DNA from: JALEFZ01 sp039820545
GTDB taxonomy: Bacteria > Bacteroidota > Bacteroidia > J057
Assembly: GCA_039820545.1 (NCBI GenBank)
Contig: JBCBPW010000014.1
Location: 35,082 to 99,081 of the forward strand
Length of the DNA: 64,000 nucleotides
Reading direction: 5' to 3'
Under the pieces are notes generated by a model, which worked only from the letters and a program-made list of their open reading frames with translations, had not been told where the DNA came from and did no database searches. This document shows positions 9,022 through 18,068 of the stretch, piece by piece (within the stretch, counting starts at the first letter, position 1; each line of letters starts with the position of its first letter). Position numbers and translations under genes: made by a program.

Positions 9022-10851
9022 TTATCCTTGATACATGTTGTCGATATGAGATCTGTATTTTTCCCTGATGACGCGGCGCTTAAGTTTCAAAGTCGGTGTC
9101 AATTCTGCATCAGAACCATCTTCTTTGATAGGGCCCCACTCGGCATATAGCAAGGAAAATTTCTTCACTTGCTCGATATGGCTAAATTCAGGATTGTAAA
9201 CGTTGATCACATCCTGGTATTTGTCAATGACCTCAGGGTTCGTAATGGCATCTTCGAGCCCTTTCCACTCCATTTTTTGGGTTTCCATCCAATTTTTCAA
9301 GGCAGCTTCAGCGGGGACAATAAGGGCTGAGACAAACTTCTTTTTATCTCCTACAACCATGACTTGCTCGATGAGGAAATCTTCTTTCATCCGATTTTCA
9401 ATCGGCGCAGGAGCTACATATTTACCTCCAGAGGTTTTGAGGAGTTCTTTCTTTCTATCCGTAATGCGGAGAAACTCATTTCCGCCTGGACCTTGGACAA
9501 GCGTGCCGATGTCTCCTGTACGGAACCAGCGTTCGCCATTGATCTCCTTAAATGCTCCTTCAGTTGCTTCAGGGTTTTTGTAATATCCCTGCATGATACT
9601 GGGTCCTTTTGCCAGAATTTCTCCTTCTCCTGCACGATAATCTCCTTCTGAAGCGTCGATCATCAGCTTAGTTCCATTAATCGCAGGACCTACAGAGCCG
9701 ATCATGGCTCCGTGGATATCTAGGTGATTAACAGTCAAAGTGGGAGAGGTTTCTGTCAAGCCATATCCTTCGCGGACAGGGATTCCTGCAGCATTGAAAA
9801 CTTGTAAGATCTTGGTCGGGCAAGGAGCAGCACCTGTCACGACGAGTTTGAGGTTGCCGCCGACGGCCTCACGCCACTTGGAGAAAATGATCCTGTCTGC
9901 TATGGACATTTTCATCTTCTGAATGGGGGACATCTTTTTGTGGATGTCATAACCCTCTGTGAGACTCAGTGCCCAGAAGAAGATGCGTTTGGCTGTACCC
10001 GAAAGCTGCAATCCACGATTATAAATCGCTTCATAGACTTTTTCTAGCAGTCGAGGGACGGTTGCGAAGAACACAGGCTGGACTGACTTGAGGTCTCCCC
10101 CGTCTCCTCCTAGATTATCTGTGCCTGTAAAATGAATGCTTACGGCTTTGTTGAGGTAGCCATAGGAGTTGGCACGCTCATATATGTGACAAAGTGGAAG
10201 GAAACTCAAAATAGGTGCGCCTACACTGTCGGGTAGCATGAAGGCGGTCTCCTTGACTACATGGTTGATGTTAGTGTGGGAGAGCATGACGCCTTTGGGC
10301 TTGCCCGTCGTCCCCGAGGTATAGATCAAGGTGACGAGCTCCTCTGCATCGATACTTTCCTTAATCCTCTCTACTTCATCCATGCCTTCAGTTGTATGTA
10401 TACTTTCCCAGTGAGGGCGTCCTTCTACCTGATCGTATGTAAAGATCTTTTCTAGACTGGCTACTTGAGGCTGGGCATGCTGGAGCTTTTCGTAGAGATC
10501 TCCTGACCCACAAAAGGCAAAACGGGCCTCGGCATTGTTGAGGATAAACTCATATTCGCCTGAGCTAATGGTAGGGTAGAGGGGCACCGAAACGCCGCCG
10601 GCCATTTGCACGCCCATATCTGTAATGGCCCATTCGGGGCGATTTTTATAGGCGACAATAGCGACTTTCTCTCCGCGCTGCAAGCCAAGGGCGAGCAAGC
10701 CTGCGGCTGTTTGCTCTGCCATGCGTATGACATCATCTGTACTGTAGTAGATCCATTGCCCCTCAGGGTCGCGCTTGGCCATGCACTTTTGGAGTGGATT
10801 GTTCGCGCGTTGGTTGTAAATGTATTCAAATAAGCGAGTAGGAGTAGACAT
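9022..10851 (-). CDS. Long-chain fatty-acid--CoA ligase (AMP-forming)
   Basis: 609 residues from the ATG at 10851 (MSTPTRLFEYIYNQ); the frame could extend 11 residues further. ANL-superfamily signatures are in order: TLIYTSGTTGKPKGVMLSHT (P-loop), GYGLTETSPT, WFRTGDIG and ITDRKKELLKTSGGKYVAP. Length and motifs match the FadD15-type long-chain acyl-CoA synthetases. It activates free fatty acids to acyl-CoA with ATP at the cytoplasmic membrane face and so feeds the dehydrogenases on either side. The upstream acyl-CoA dehydrogenase gene ends 134 bp away, with a hairpin between the two, so co-transcription there is uncertain. Confidence 0.92.
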   Translation of the reverse strand: MSTPTRLFEYIYNQRANNPLQKCMAKRDPEGQWIYYSTDDVIRMAEQTAAGLLALGLQRGEKVAIVAYKNRPEWAITDMGVQMAGGVSVPLYPTISSGEYEFILNNAEARFAFCGSGDLYEKLQHAQPQVASLEKIFTYDQVEGRPHWESIHTTEGMDEVERIKESIDAEELVTLIYTSGTTGKPKGVMLSHTNINHVVKETAFMLPDSVGAPILSFLPLCHIYERANSYGYLNKAVSIHFTGTDNLGGDGGDLKSVQPVFFATVPRLLEKVYEAIYNRGLQLSGTAKRIFFWALSLTEGYDIHKKMSPIQKMKMSIADRIIFSKWREAVGGNLKLVVTGAAPCPTKILQVFNAAGIPVREGYGLTETSPTLTVNHLDIHGAMIGSVGPAINGTKLMIDASEGDYRAGEGEILAKGPSIMQGYYKNPEATEGAFKEINGERWFRTGDIGTLVQGPGGNEFLRITDRKKELLKTSGGKYVAPAPIENRMKEDFLIEQVMVVGDKKKFVSALIVPAEAALKNWMETQKMEWKGLEDAITNPEVIDKYQDVINVYNPEFSHIEQVKKFSLLYAEWGPIKEDGSDAELTPTLKLKRRVIREKYRSHIDNMYQG

Positions 10852-10935
10852 AGTATAAAGAGTAGTAAGTAATAATCGGTTCAACTTTACGTGGAGGTGC
10901 TGTTGCTAAGAGCGTATGTGGGAGTGCACCATATT

Positions 10936-10974
10936 TCAAACACCAAAGGCCTACCTGAGACCTTTGGTGTTTGA
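10936..10974. repeat. 14-bp perfect inverted repeat after the long acyl-CoA dehydrogenase gene
   Basis: Arms TCAAACACCAAAGG (10936-10949) and CCTTTGGTGTTTGA (10961-10974) pair perfectly around an 11-nt loop, 11 nt past the minus-strand stop codon. No T-run follows on the minus strand. Likely a 3'-end or terminator hairpin separating this gene from the acyl-CoA synthetase. Confidence 0.55.
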
Positions 10975-10985
10975 TAGATAAGTAT

Positions 10986-12791
10986 TTAGGCAAATACTTC
11001 CTCTTCATTGGGCAGCGTCAGAACAGTTTCATCTGTCAATATTTCTGCTAGCCCTGTAGTACGTGGCATTTCATACTTATAGAAGAATTTCATCGTATGG
11101 ATCTTGCTTTGGAAGAAGTCCACCTTGTGACTGTTGTCTCCCGTCAGGAGGCTCTGCTTGGCTTTGACGGCGATCTTGAGCCACTGCCAGCCGATGATGA
11201 TCGTCCCGAAGAACTCCATGAAAATGGTCGCATCTGAAAGGAAGCGTTGGTAATCTCCCTTCATGGCAAAATTCATGAGGTAGGTCATGACTTCTTTATT
11301 CAGCTCGAGTTTTTCGAGGAGTTGCTTGCCGTAAGGACGTAGTTCTTCGATGGCCATGGCATCTTCGATGACGTTTTTCATTTCACCAGCGAGTAGTTTC
11401 ATCGCTTTGCCTTGCTCCATCGTCAGCTTTCTACCTAGCAAGTCAATCGACTGAATGCCCGTCGTTCCCTCATAAATAGAGAAGATCCTGATATCTCGAT
11501 AGTATTGCTGTAGGATGAAGTCCGAACAGAATCCGTAGCCTCCGAGTACTTGCAGCCCGTTATTGACGGCTATACGCCCCATCTCGGATGGATAGGTCTT
11601 GACGATAGGCGTCAGCAATTCTAGGAGTAAATGGTATTTACCTTTCTCTTCTGGATCCTGACTATTCATCTCAATGTCATGATAGAGGGCTGCCTCAAAT
11701 ATCAGACTTGTGCTGGCTTCGGCAATGGCCTTTTGCAAGAGCAGCATACGACGTACATCGGGATGATTGATGATCAGGACAGGCTCTTGTGAAGCGTCTT
11801 TTTTACCTGCGTTTTGGATGGGGCGTCCTTGAGGTCTTTCATTGGCATACTTCAATGATGCATGATAGGCAGCATGGGTAATGGCATTGGCACCTCTTCC
11901 TACATCAATCCGTGCCCCATTCATCATCTTAAACATGTACTTCAAGCCTTGATGAGGTTCACCTACGAGCCAAGCTTTACAATCGTCTTTATCACCAAAT
12001 ACCAAGTGGGTGGTGCAGTATCCTTTTTGTCCCATTTTCTCAAAATCCCCTGCTGTAATGACATCATTGGGAACCAAGCCATCAGGTGTAATGCGATTTT
12101 TGGGTACGACGAATAGAGAAATACCCTTGGTTCCTGTAGGCGCACCGTCGATGCGGGCCAGGAGCAAATGGACAATATTATCTACATGCTGGTGATCACC
12201 ACCTGAGATGAAAATTTTGTGTCCTTTGATTTTGTAGGATCCGTCCTCTTGTGGTGTAGCAGAAGTCTTGATATCTGAAAGAGAAGACCCTGCTTGTGGC
12301 TCAGTCAGGGCCATGGTTCCACCCCATTCTCCCGCCATCATATTCGGAACATAGGTTTGTTGCAACTCTTCCGAACCAAAATGGACGATCAGGTCAGCTG
12401 CTCCTTGTGTCAGTAGCCAGTATCCAGGTGCTTGATTATTGGCAGCATCGAGGATCAGCCCCATGGCAGTATGGGCGGTGTAAGGCACTTGCATTCCACC
12501 AAATTTCTCGTCAAACGTATCACTGATCAGTCCTAGCTCAGCTGCTTTACGCATCAACTCGCCCAGCTTGGGGTGTGTGACAATAGTCCCATCTTCATAG
12601 CGCGCAGGATTTTCGTCCATTTCCTTGAAAATGGGATACAAATCCTGATCTCCAAAGTCCTTGACCGAGTCGAGGAGCATGTTGATGGCTTCTTTATCAA
12701 AAGCTTCGTGGCGAGGAAATTCGAGTACCCTTTCTGTATCTTGCACTTCAAATAGCAAATACTTGAGGGTCTCCATGTCGATGTACTGCAT
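10986..12791 (-). CDS. Long-form acyl-CoA dehydrogenase (about 600 aa, with C-terminal extension)
   Basis: 601 residues from the ATG at 12791 (MQYIDMETLKYLLFEV); another ATG lies at 12776. It is longer than standard 380-residue enzymes because it has an N-terminal helical segment and a C-terminal four-helix-like extension, as in the FadE5-like/ACAD-C group common in Bacteroidota. MALTEPQAGSSLSDI, KIKGHKIFISGGDH and RIFSIYEGTTGIQS are visible; the last carries the catalytic Glu of the classical YEG motif. It catalyses the first oxidation of beta-oxidation using an electron-transfer flavoprotein. It is divergent from the acyl-ACP thioesterase gene with 193 bp between them. Confidence 0.9.
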   Translation of the reverse strand: MQYIDMETLKYLLFEVQDTERVLEFPRHEAFDKEAINMLLDSVKDFGDQDLYPIFKEMDENPARYEDGTIVTHPKLGELMRKAAELGLISDTFDEKFGGMQVPYTAHTAMGLILDAANNQAPGYWLLTQGAADLIVHFGSEELQQTYVPNMMAGEWGGTMALTEPQAGSSLSDIKTSATPQEDGSYKIKGHKIFISGGDHQHVDNIVHLLLARIDGAPTGTKGISLFVVPKNRITPDGLVPNDVITAGDFEKMGQKGYCTTHLVFGDKDDCKAWLVGEPHQGLKYMFKMMNGARIDVGRGANAITHAAYHASLKYANERPQGRPIQNAGKKDASQEPVLIINHPDVRRMLLLQKAIAEASTSLIFEAALYHDIEMNSQDPEEKGKYHLLLELLTPIVKTYPSEMGRIAVNNGLQVLGGYGFCSDFILQQYYRDIRIFSIYEGTTGIQSIDLLGRKLTMEQGKAMKLLAGEMKNVIEDAMAIEELRPYGKQLLEKLELNKEVMTYLMNFAMKGDYQRFLSDATIFMEFFGTIIIGWQWLKIAVKAKQSLLTGDNSHKVDFFQSKIHTMKFFYKYEMPRTTGLAEILTDETVLTLPNEEEVFA

Positions 12792-12903
12792 GTAGCTTGT
12801 AGTTGTTGAGTCTATGAGAAACAATGAGGGAAGTGTAACCTTGTAACTTCCCAAGGATGAATGATAATTTAATAAACGAAAAACCCTTCTATATTCAAAT
12901 CTC

Positions 12904-12911
12904 TATCTTTG
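12904..12911 (+). promoter_or_regulatory. Possible Bacteroidota -7 promoter element (TATCTTTG)
   Basis: TATCTTTG matches the Bacteroidota -7 consensus TAnnTTTG exactly and lies 73 nt before the thioesterase ATG, in the divergent spacer. I could not see a convincing -33 TTG at the expected distance, so this is tentative. Confidence 0.3.
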
Positions 12912-12984
12912 GGAAAATCAGTGGACAAGGGCTATTATTGACTTGTCGTCTCAGATTTTTTGACTCAGAAAGGATCGATTGTTT

Positions 12985-13743
12985 ATGCCTAAGCTAAGTT
13001 CGGATATGCTTTATCATACATCTTTTTATCATGTAAAAGGATGGATGGCTGATCGGTATCGACAGATCAAAATCCCGAATCTCGTACAGCTTATGCATGA
13101 GACCGCGATGGAGCATGTCCTAAAGCTACATATTTCAGCGAGAGAGCTGGGACCAAGAGGCTTGGGATGGGCTTTGCACCAGCAACATATTGAGTTTTTT
13201 CGTTTGCCTAAATTAGGCGATAAATTCAAAGTCGTCACGCATCCTTCAGGTGTGGAAAAATTGCTTACCCATCGTGATTATCACATGTATGATGAAGAAG
13301 ATCAAGTGGTCGCACAAGCATCGACCACATGGTTTATGATGGATATCCGAAAGCGTCGAATTGCGCGCTATCCTGAAGATATACTCGCAATCATCTTGCA
13401 GGGCAATGAACTGGACGCCCTTCCTCGTCAGCCCAAATTACCTAAGATCGTCGTCCCACAGGAAGGTGTGGATACATTTAAAGTCAGGTATCATGACCTT
13501 GACTTCAATGATCACCTCAATAACAATGTGTATGTCCGCTGGCTACTTGACAGCATCCATGAGGATTGGTGGCAAACACATAGGCTGAGAAGTTTACAGA
13601 TGAAGTTCCTCGAAGAAGGGAAGTGGGGAGAATCGGTCGATGTCAGGATGAGTGAAGGTGAGGCTGAATGGCAGATGTTTCAACTTGCAAAGAACGGAAG
13701 AGCGATGGCAGAAGGACGGCTTATGTGGGACAAAGAAATGTAA
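12985..13743 (+). CDS. Acyl-ACP thioesterase family protein
   Basis: 252 residues from the ATG at 12985; a TTG two codons earlier is less likely, and AGGA lies just upstream at 12971. It has two tandem hotdog domains in the manner of bacterial and plant FatA/FatB thioesterases: DMLYHTSFYHVKGWMADRYR opens the first, and the second has VRYHDLDFNDHLNNNVYVRW, with the Asn/His-rich NDHLNN motif expected near the active site. It hydrolyses acyl-ACP (or acyl-CoA) to free fatty acid in the cytoplasm. Divergent from the long acyl-CoA dehydrogenase, it belongs to the lipid theme of the locus and could recycle or remodel acyl chains (inference). Confidence 0.8.
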   Translation: MPKLSSDMLYHTSFYHVKGWMADRYRQIKIPNLVQLMHETAMEHVLKLHISARELGPRGLGWALHQQHIEFFRLPKLGDKFKVVTHPSGVEKLLTHRDYHMYDEEDQVVAQASTTWFMMDIRKRRIARYPEDILAIILQGNELDALPRQPKLPKIVVPQEGVDTFKVRYHDLDFNDHLNNNVYVRWLLDSIHEDWWQTHRLRSLQMKFLEEGKWGESVDVRMSEGEAEWQMFQLAKNGRAMAEGRLMWDKEM

Positions 13744-13745
13744 AA

Positions 13746-13772
13746 AGGCCTTCCACTGTAAGCAGAAGACCT
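13746..13772 (-). terminator. Intrinsic terminator of the first DUF805 gene
   Basis: AGGCCTTC (13746-13753) pairs with GAAGACCT (13765-13772) with one weak pair, around an 11-nt loop. Reading the minus strand, a run of five T follows (13742-13746), so it fits termination of the minus-strand DUF805 gene; it may also serve the convergent thioesterase gene. Confidence 0.6.
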
Positions 13773-13798
13773 CTTATCTATATCTATTGGAGGGTAGA

Positions 13799-14209
13799 TT
13801 ATTCCGAACGGAAGTGGTCTACATTGCCGATTTCATCGATCATCCCGCTAAAAGGCTCCTTCGGGTTAGGACCGTATTGATTTTCGCCCGGCTCGCTGTC
13901 CTGGAAGTAGAATACGAGGAGCACAATCCATCCAATGATGGGGATGAGGAAGAGTAAATACCACCAGCCGCTTCTTCCCGTGTCATGCAATCTCCGTACA
14001 GCTACTGCTACTCCTGGAATGAAAACAAAAAGTTGGTAGATACTTCCCAGGAAACCTGTACCTGGCTCCGCACCTAATATACCTACATCAATGCCTCCTA
14101 GTACAGCACCAATGATGACATTGAACAGGACAAAGTACCAGTATTCACTCCTACGGGCTCTTCCTGTGAATGTCGCATAGTTGCGTAATACGTCCAAATA
14201 ATAGTTCAT
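13799..14209 (-). CDS. DUF805 family membrane protein, paralogue 1
   Basis: 136 residues. Starts MNYYLDVLRNYATFTGRARR, followed by SEYWYFVLFN, the usual DUF805 opening, then about three hydrophobic segments (FVLFNVIIGAVLGGI, LFVFIPGVAVAVRR, WWYLLFLIPIIGWIVLLVF). The RRLHDTGRSGWW motif between segments is diagnostic of the family. The tail DSEPGENQYGPNPKEP is cytoplasmic or surface-exposed. DUF805 proteins are inner-membrane proteins of unknown function. A close paralogue lies at 17519-17929 with the same orientation; the two bracket the hydrolase and LytS/LytTR genes. Confidence 0.9.
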   Translation of the reverse strand: MNYYLDVLRNYATFTGRARRSEYWYFVLFNVIIGAVLGGIDVGILGAEPGTGFLGSIYQLFVFIPGVAVAVRRLHDTGRSGWWYLLFLIPIIGWIVLLVFYFQDSEPGENQYGPNPKEPFSGMIDEIGNVDHFRSE

Positions 14210-14628
14210 AATCGTGGTTTTAGATAATTGTTGTGAGTATCATAAGAAAGAGGTCAGATATTGACAAGCGATTCCATGAGGGATCTTGCGCCGCTCAAGA
14301 CAAGAGACTTCATATGTTATTGTTGAGAACATTCTGTCTCATGTTTGTTGGTCTGACTGCTTATTGAGACTGAGTTGGGTAAGAGGTTGTATAAATTCCC
14401 CCTCAACTGACCTTAAGTTTGTATCCCATGACTCTTCTAGTATCTGACTCTTTGTGTATACGAACAGCTGATAAAAGGTAAAGATTATTTTCCTATTGAC
14501 AATAATTTATATGTGAAAAAATAAATATACCGCTTAACTGTTCATTCGACCGCTCCCTAAAAAATGCCTGCCTTTGGGTGTGGAGAGGCGTAGATTGAGA
14601 CAAATATTTAACTAAAGATCTACCGAAT
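14210..14628. other. Gene-free divergent spacer (about 420 bp)
   Basis: This is the spacer between the minus-strand DUF805 gene and the plus-strand hydrolase gene. It is AT-rich near 14480-14540 and should hold promoters for both genes. I saw no convincing coding frame, RNA gene or TAnnTTTG element. Confidence 0.4.
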
Positions 14629-15528
14629 ATGCATCATGTCTCAATCGTAACCCTCGCCCTACTTTCCCTCCTTTTGGGATTTTCAACGACAATAAAAGGA
14701 CAGTCTTCAGCATTCAAAGTTGAAAAAATAGGAGAAGGATCTCCGATTATTCTTATTCCTGGTTTGAGCTGTGATGGACAGGTCTGGGATCAAACAGTCG
14801 GGATGCTAGAAAAAGACTATGAATGTCACGTCCTGACACTGGCTGGTTTTGCTGGACAAGCCCCCATGGATTTGTCAGAGGGATTCCTCCCTGTAGTCGA
14901 GAAAGAAATCATGGCCTATATCAAGGAGAAGAATATGTCCCAACCTGTAATTATTGGACATAGCCTAGGCGGATTTCTTGCGATGTCACTTGCTGCAAAC
15001 CACCCTAAGCAAATCGGGAAAATCGTCATCGTAGATTCTTATCCTTTTCTTCCTGCTGCTCAGAATCCCATGGCGACTGAAGAAAGTATGAAGCCTATTG
15101 TGGAGTCTATGAAACAGCAATATGCCCAGCAAACAGAAGAAGCTTACCAGATGCAATTGGAATTGACCCTCAACTCTATGATCGCAACAAAAGACAGTAT
15201 ACCTGTAGTGAAGGAGTGGGGAACGGGTACAGATCGGGAAACAGAGATACAAGCAATGGTAGAGTTATATGGTACGGACCTCAGAGATGATATTGCTACG
15301 ATTGAATCGCCTGTTTTAGTACTCGCCGCATGGGTAGCCTACAAGCCCTATGGAGTCACTAAGGAAATGATTCTCTCTAATCTGATGAGTCAGTATCAGA
15401 CGATTTCGGATGTAGATATTCAGCTCTCAGATACAGGCTATCACTTCTTGATGTGGGACGATCATGAGTTTACGCTAGGGGCTATTGAAGACTTTTTAGC
15501 GGGAGAAAATGGCATGAGTCAAAGATAA
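14629..15528 (+). CDS. Exported alpha/beta hydrolase
   Basis: 299 residues. The first 24 residues (LALLSLLLGFSTTIKGQ) form a signal peptide, so the enzyme is periplasmic or outer-membrane associated. The hydrolase fold follows: ILIPGLSCDGQVWD (oxyanion region), nucleophile elbow GHSLGG around residue 107, VIVDSYPF, and a late His in GYHFLMWDD as the probable catalytic base. The substrate is unknown; lipase/esterase or aryl-ester hydrolase activity is possible. It is followed after 177 bp by the LytS kinase gene on the same strand, a loose association. Confidence 0.83.
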   Translation: MHHVSIVTLALLSLLLGFSTTIKGQSSAFKVEKIGEGSPIILIPGLSCDGQVWDQTVGMLEKDYECHVLTLAGFAGQAPMDLSEGFLPVVEKEIMAYIKEKNMSQPVIIGHSLGGFLAMSLAANHPKQIGKIVIVDSYPFLPAAQNPMATEESMKPIVESMKQQYAQQTEEAYQMQLELTLNSMIATKDSIPVVKEWGTGTDRETEIQAMVELYGTDLRDDIATIESPVLVLAAWVAYKPYGVTKEMILSNLMSQYQTISDVDIQLSDTGYHFLMWDDHEFTLGAIEDFLAGENGMSQR

Positions 15529-15705
15529 TAGAGCGTGAATAATCACGAATCAACTTCTTTCACGGATTCAGGATCTGAAAACCATCAGATCCTGCATTCT
15601 TTTGGACAAAGCCATACATATCCTACACCGTATGGAGTTTAAGAACACTCGAAAAATAACTTACTTAGTCTCCTAATCAGATCTGGATACTTCATATAGA
15701 AAACA

Positions 15706-16746
15706 ATGAATCGAAGGCAATTTACCTACTGGATGGCTCAACTGATTGGATGGGGAGGGTATACTTTGCTACTCGTCTTATCCTCCCTCAGTTTTGGCGA
15801 TCAGGGCATCCATACCTTTAAGGTCCTCGCACTACAGGTCATCATCGGTCTGTGTAGCTTCTTAGGTTCCCACTTGATGCGTGGATATATCAAACGACAG
15901 GGATGGGCTTCTGCTGCCTTGAAACGTGTCATTCCTCGAATGCTGCTTTTGAATCTTCTGACAGCTATAGGCGCGATTACACTGATCCATATACTTATGT
16001 TGACCGTCTTAAATTGGCAGGAGGTGCGTCCGATCGTCTGGTCCGAGATCCCCCTTTACACATTCAATGTCTTCATGATGTACTGCATCTGGGCGATCTT
16101 TTACTTCAACTTTCATTATTTCGAACAAACACAACAAGCCAACTTAGAAAAGGTGCAAGCAGAGTCTGCCCTCCGAGAAGCCGAACTCATCGCCCTCAAA
16201 GCTCAGATCAATCCCCATTTTCTCTTCAACTCCCTCAACAACATCCGAGGGATGATACTCGAAAATCCCATGAAAGCTCGCGACATGGTCTCCAATCTGG
16301 CAGACTTACTGCGCTATTCGATCGGTTTCAGCGCACTTGAAAAGGTCTCTCTACAAGCAGAGATAGATATCGTAAAGGATTACCTAGATCTGGAAATGGT
16401 TCAGTATGAAAACCGACTGGATTATACATTGGAGTTAGATCCCCAAACGCTGGAAAAGCGTATTCCGCCTATGATCATACAACTGCTCGTAGAAAATGCT
16501 GTCAAACATGGTATATCCCAACTACCTGAAGGAGGGCAGATTACTGTCAAGGCAGCATTACAAGGGGAAGACCTGCGCATACAAGTCCAAAATTCAGGAA
16601 GTTTAGGAAAAGCTACCACGAGTGGGATCGGCATCCAGAATGCGCTAGATCGAATTCGAATTTTGTATGCCATGGAACCCTACTTCGATTTATTAGAAAT
16701 AGACGGATCTGTCTTAGCCACCCTGAAACTCCCTGCTACGATATGA
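15706..16746 (+). CDS. LytS/YehU-type sensor histidine kinase
   Basis: 346 residues. Four hydrophobic segments in the first 145 residues (around YWMAQLIGWGGYTLLLVL, VLALQVIIGLCSFL, LLLNLLTAIGAITLIHIL, FNVFMMYCIWAIFYFNF) form the membrane sensor. A short coiled linker leads to the His_kinase domain with the phospho-acceptor His in LKAQINPHFLFNSLNNIRG. The ATPase part has QLLVENAVKHGI (N box) and GIGIQNALDRI (G box). The stop overlaps the start of the LytTR regulator gene by 4 bp (ATGA), so the two form a coupled two-component pair. The signal is unknown. Confidence 0.93.
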   Translation: MNRRQFTYWMAQLIGWGGYTLLLVLSSLSFGDQGIHTFKVLALQVIIGLCSFLGSHLMRGYIKRQGWASAALKRVIPRMLLLNLLTAIGAITLIHILMLTVLNWQEVRPIVWSEIPLYTFNVFMMYCIWAIFYFNFHYFEQTQQANLEKVQAESALREAELIALKAQINPHFLFNSLNNIRGMILENPMKARDMVSNLADLLRYSIGFSALEKVSLQAEIDIVKDYLDLEMVQYENRLDYTLELDPQTLEKRIPPMIIQLLVENAVKHGISQLPEGGQITVKAALQGEDLRIQVQNSGSLGKATTSGIGIQNALDRIRILYAMEPYFDLLEIDGSVLATLKLPATI

Positions 16747-17459
16747 GAACCTTGATTATAGATGATACACGGATGGCCAGACAGGAACTGCGCTTTTTGC
16801 TGAAAAGTCATCCTGAAGTGGAGGTGATTGGAGAAGCCAGCCAAGCAGAGGAAGCCTTGGAGCAAATTCATTTACACAAACCCGACCTCTTATTTTTAGA
16901 TATCCAGATGCCAGGGAAAAATGGCTTTGAACTGTTGGAAATGCTAGATGAGGTACCGCTGGTGATTTTTACGACGGCTTATGATGAGTTTGCATTGCAG
17001 GCTTTTGAGTACAATGCCCTAGATTATTTGCAGAAGCCCATCAAAGATGAGCGTTTGCAGAAAGCATTGAATAAAATCAAGGAGCAGGTCCAGATCATGT
17101 CTTCACAAGAGGAAAGAAAAGTGCTAGATGAAGACAGTCAGGTGTTTGTGAAAGAAGGGGAGAAATGCTGGTTTGTGTCTCTCCGAAAGGTGAGGCTATT
17201 CGAGATTGTCGATAACTATACGCGCATTTATTTTGAGGATCAAAAACCCATGATTCCCAAAACGCTCAATTACATGGAAAAACGCTTGGACCCCTCTGTA
17301 TTTTTTCGAGCAAACCGTCAGCAGATCATCAACCTCAAGTGGATTCAGCATGTGGAACCCTGGTTCAGTGGGACGTTAAAGATTTTCTTGAAAGATGGGA
17401 CAGAAGTAGAGGTTTCCCGCAGGCAGACGGCGCGTTTTAAGGAATTGATGAGTTTTTAA
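16743..17459 (+). CDS. LytTR-family response regulator
   Basis: 238 residues. The receiver domain (1-120) has an acidic pocket at residues 8-9, the phospho-acceptor Asp in LLFLDIQMPGKNGFE, the switch Thr in FTTAYDEFA, and Lys in YLQKPI. The C-terminal LytTR DNA-binding domain (about 135-238) shows FVKEGEKCWFVSLRKVRLFE, FFRANRQQIINL and a closing VEVSRRQTARFKELM. Cognate partner of the LytS-type kinase overlapping its start. Such regulators bind direct repeats upstream of their targets; the target here is unknown. Confidence 0.94.
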   Translation: MRTLIIDDTRMARQELRFLLKSHPEVEVIGEASQAEEALEQIHLHKPDLLFLDIQMPGKNGFELLEMLDEVPLVIFTTAYDEFALQAFEYNALDYLQKPIKDERLQKALNKIKEQVQIMSSQEERKVLDEDSQVFVKEGEKCWFVSLRKVRLFEIVDNYTRIYFEDQKPMIPKTLNYMEKRLDPSVFFRANRQQIINLKWIQHVEPWFSGTLKIFLKDGTEVEVSRRQTARFKELMSF

Positions 17460-17472
17460 ACGAATAAAAAAA

Positions 17473-17510
17473 CGCCTCTTCTGTAGGAAGAGACGCTGTA
17501 TATTTTTTCA
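17473..17510. terminator. Bidirectional intrinsic terminator between lytTR and DUF805 genes
   Basis: CGCCTCTTC (17473-17481) pairs with GAAGAGACG (17487-17495) around a 5-nt loop. There is a T-run to the right (17503-17508) and an A-run to the left (17466-17472), so it can stop transcription from both converging genes. Confidence 0.8.
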
Positions 17511-17518
17511 TCGATCAC

Positions 17519-17929
17519 TTATACCTGACGGAAGTGATCGATATTGCCAATTTCGTCGATGATCTCATTGTATGGTTCCTTGGGGTTGGGACCATATGGA
17601 TTCTCTCCTGGCTCACTATCCATGCACATAAATACGAGTAGGACAATATTTCCAAAAGGGATTAGACTGATGAGCATCATCCATCCACTTTTTCCCGTAT
17701 CATGTAATCTACGTGTCGTGACAGCCAGATTAGGAATGATAGATGCGAGAATATACCCAGACGCAAAAATAGGAAATTCCATACCTCCTGCATCTATGAG
17801 GATAATGTCTAGCACAAAAAGGGCAATCATAGCCAATGCATTGAAGAGGGTAAAGTACCAGTATTCGGCTCTTCTTGCTCTACCGTAGAATTGGCCATAC
17901 TTTTTCCAGACGTCGATGTAATAATTCAT
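17519..17929 (-). CDS. DUF805 family membrane protein, paralogue 2
   Basis: 136 residues, the same length as the copy at 13799-14209. Both share MNYY, GRARR, YWYF, RRLHDTG and the tail YGPNPKEP followed by IIDEIGNIDHFR (MIDEIGNVDHFR in copy 1), while the membrane segments differ more. About three transmembrane segments. Function unknown. The conserved ends suggest functional constraint on the cytoplasmic tails. The gene ends in a strong bidirectional hairpin and lies 139 bp downstream of the TonB receptor gene on the same strand. Confidence 0.9.
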   Translation of the reverse strand: MNYYIDVWKKYGQFYGRARRAEYWYFTLFNALAMIALFVLDIILIDAGGMEFPIFASGYILASIIPNLAVTTRRLHDTGKSGWMMLISLIPFGNIVLLVFMCMDSEPGENPYGPNPKEPYNEIIDEIGNIDHFRQV

Positions 17930-18068
17930 ATTTGTGTGCTTAGTAGGTGGATCTCTTTGAATAGGAGTGAATGGATGAATACGATTGATGATGTATCATC
18001 TTATTATTCAACGATAACCTGCCAGATAGGTTACTCTCTCGTGATTGAATTTGGTCTAATTCTCCTGT

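Noticed and set aside
14461..14530. TTGACA-like promoter near 14496 before the hydrolase gene
   Set aside because: The -35/-10 spacing is wrong, and Bacteroidota primary sigma does not use the E. coli consensus.
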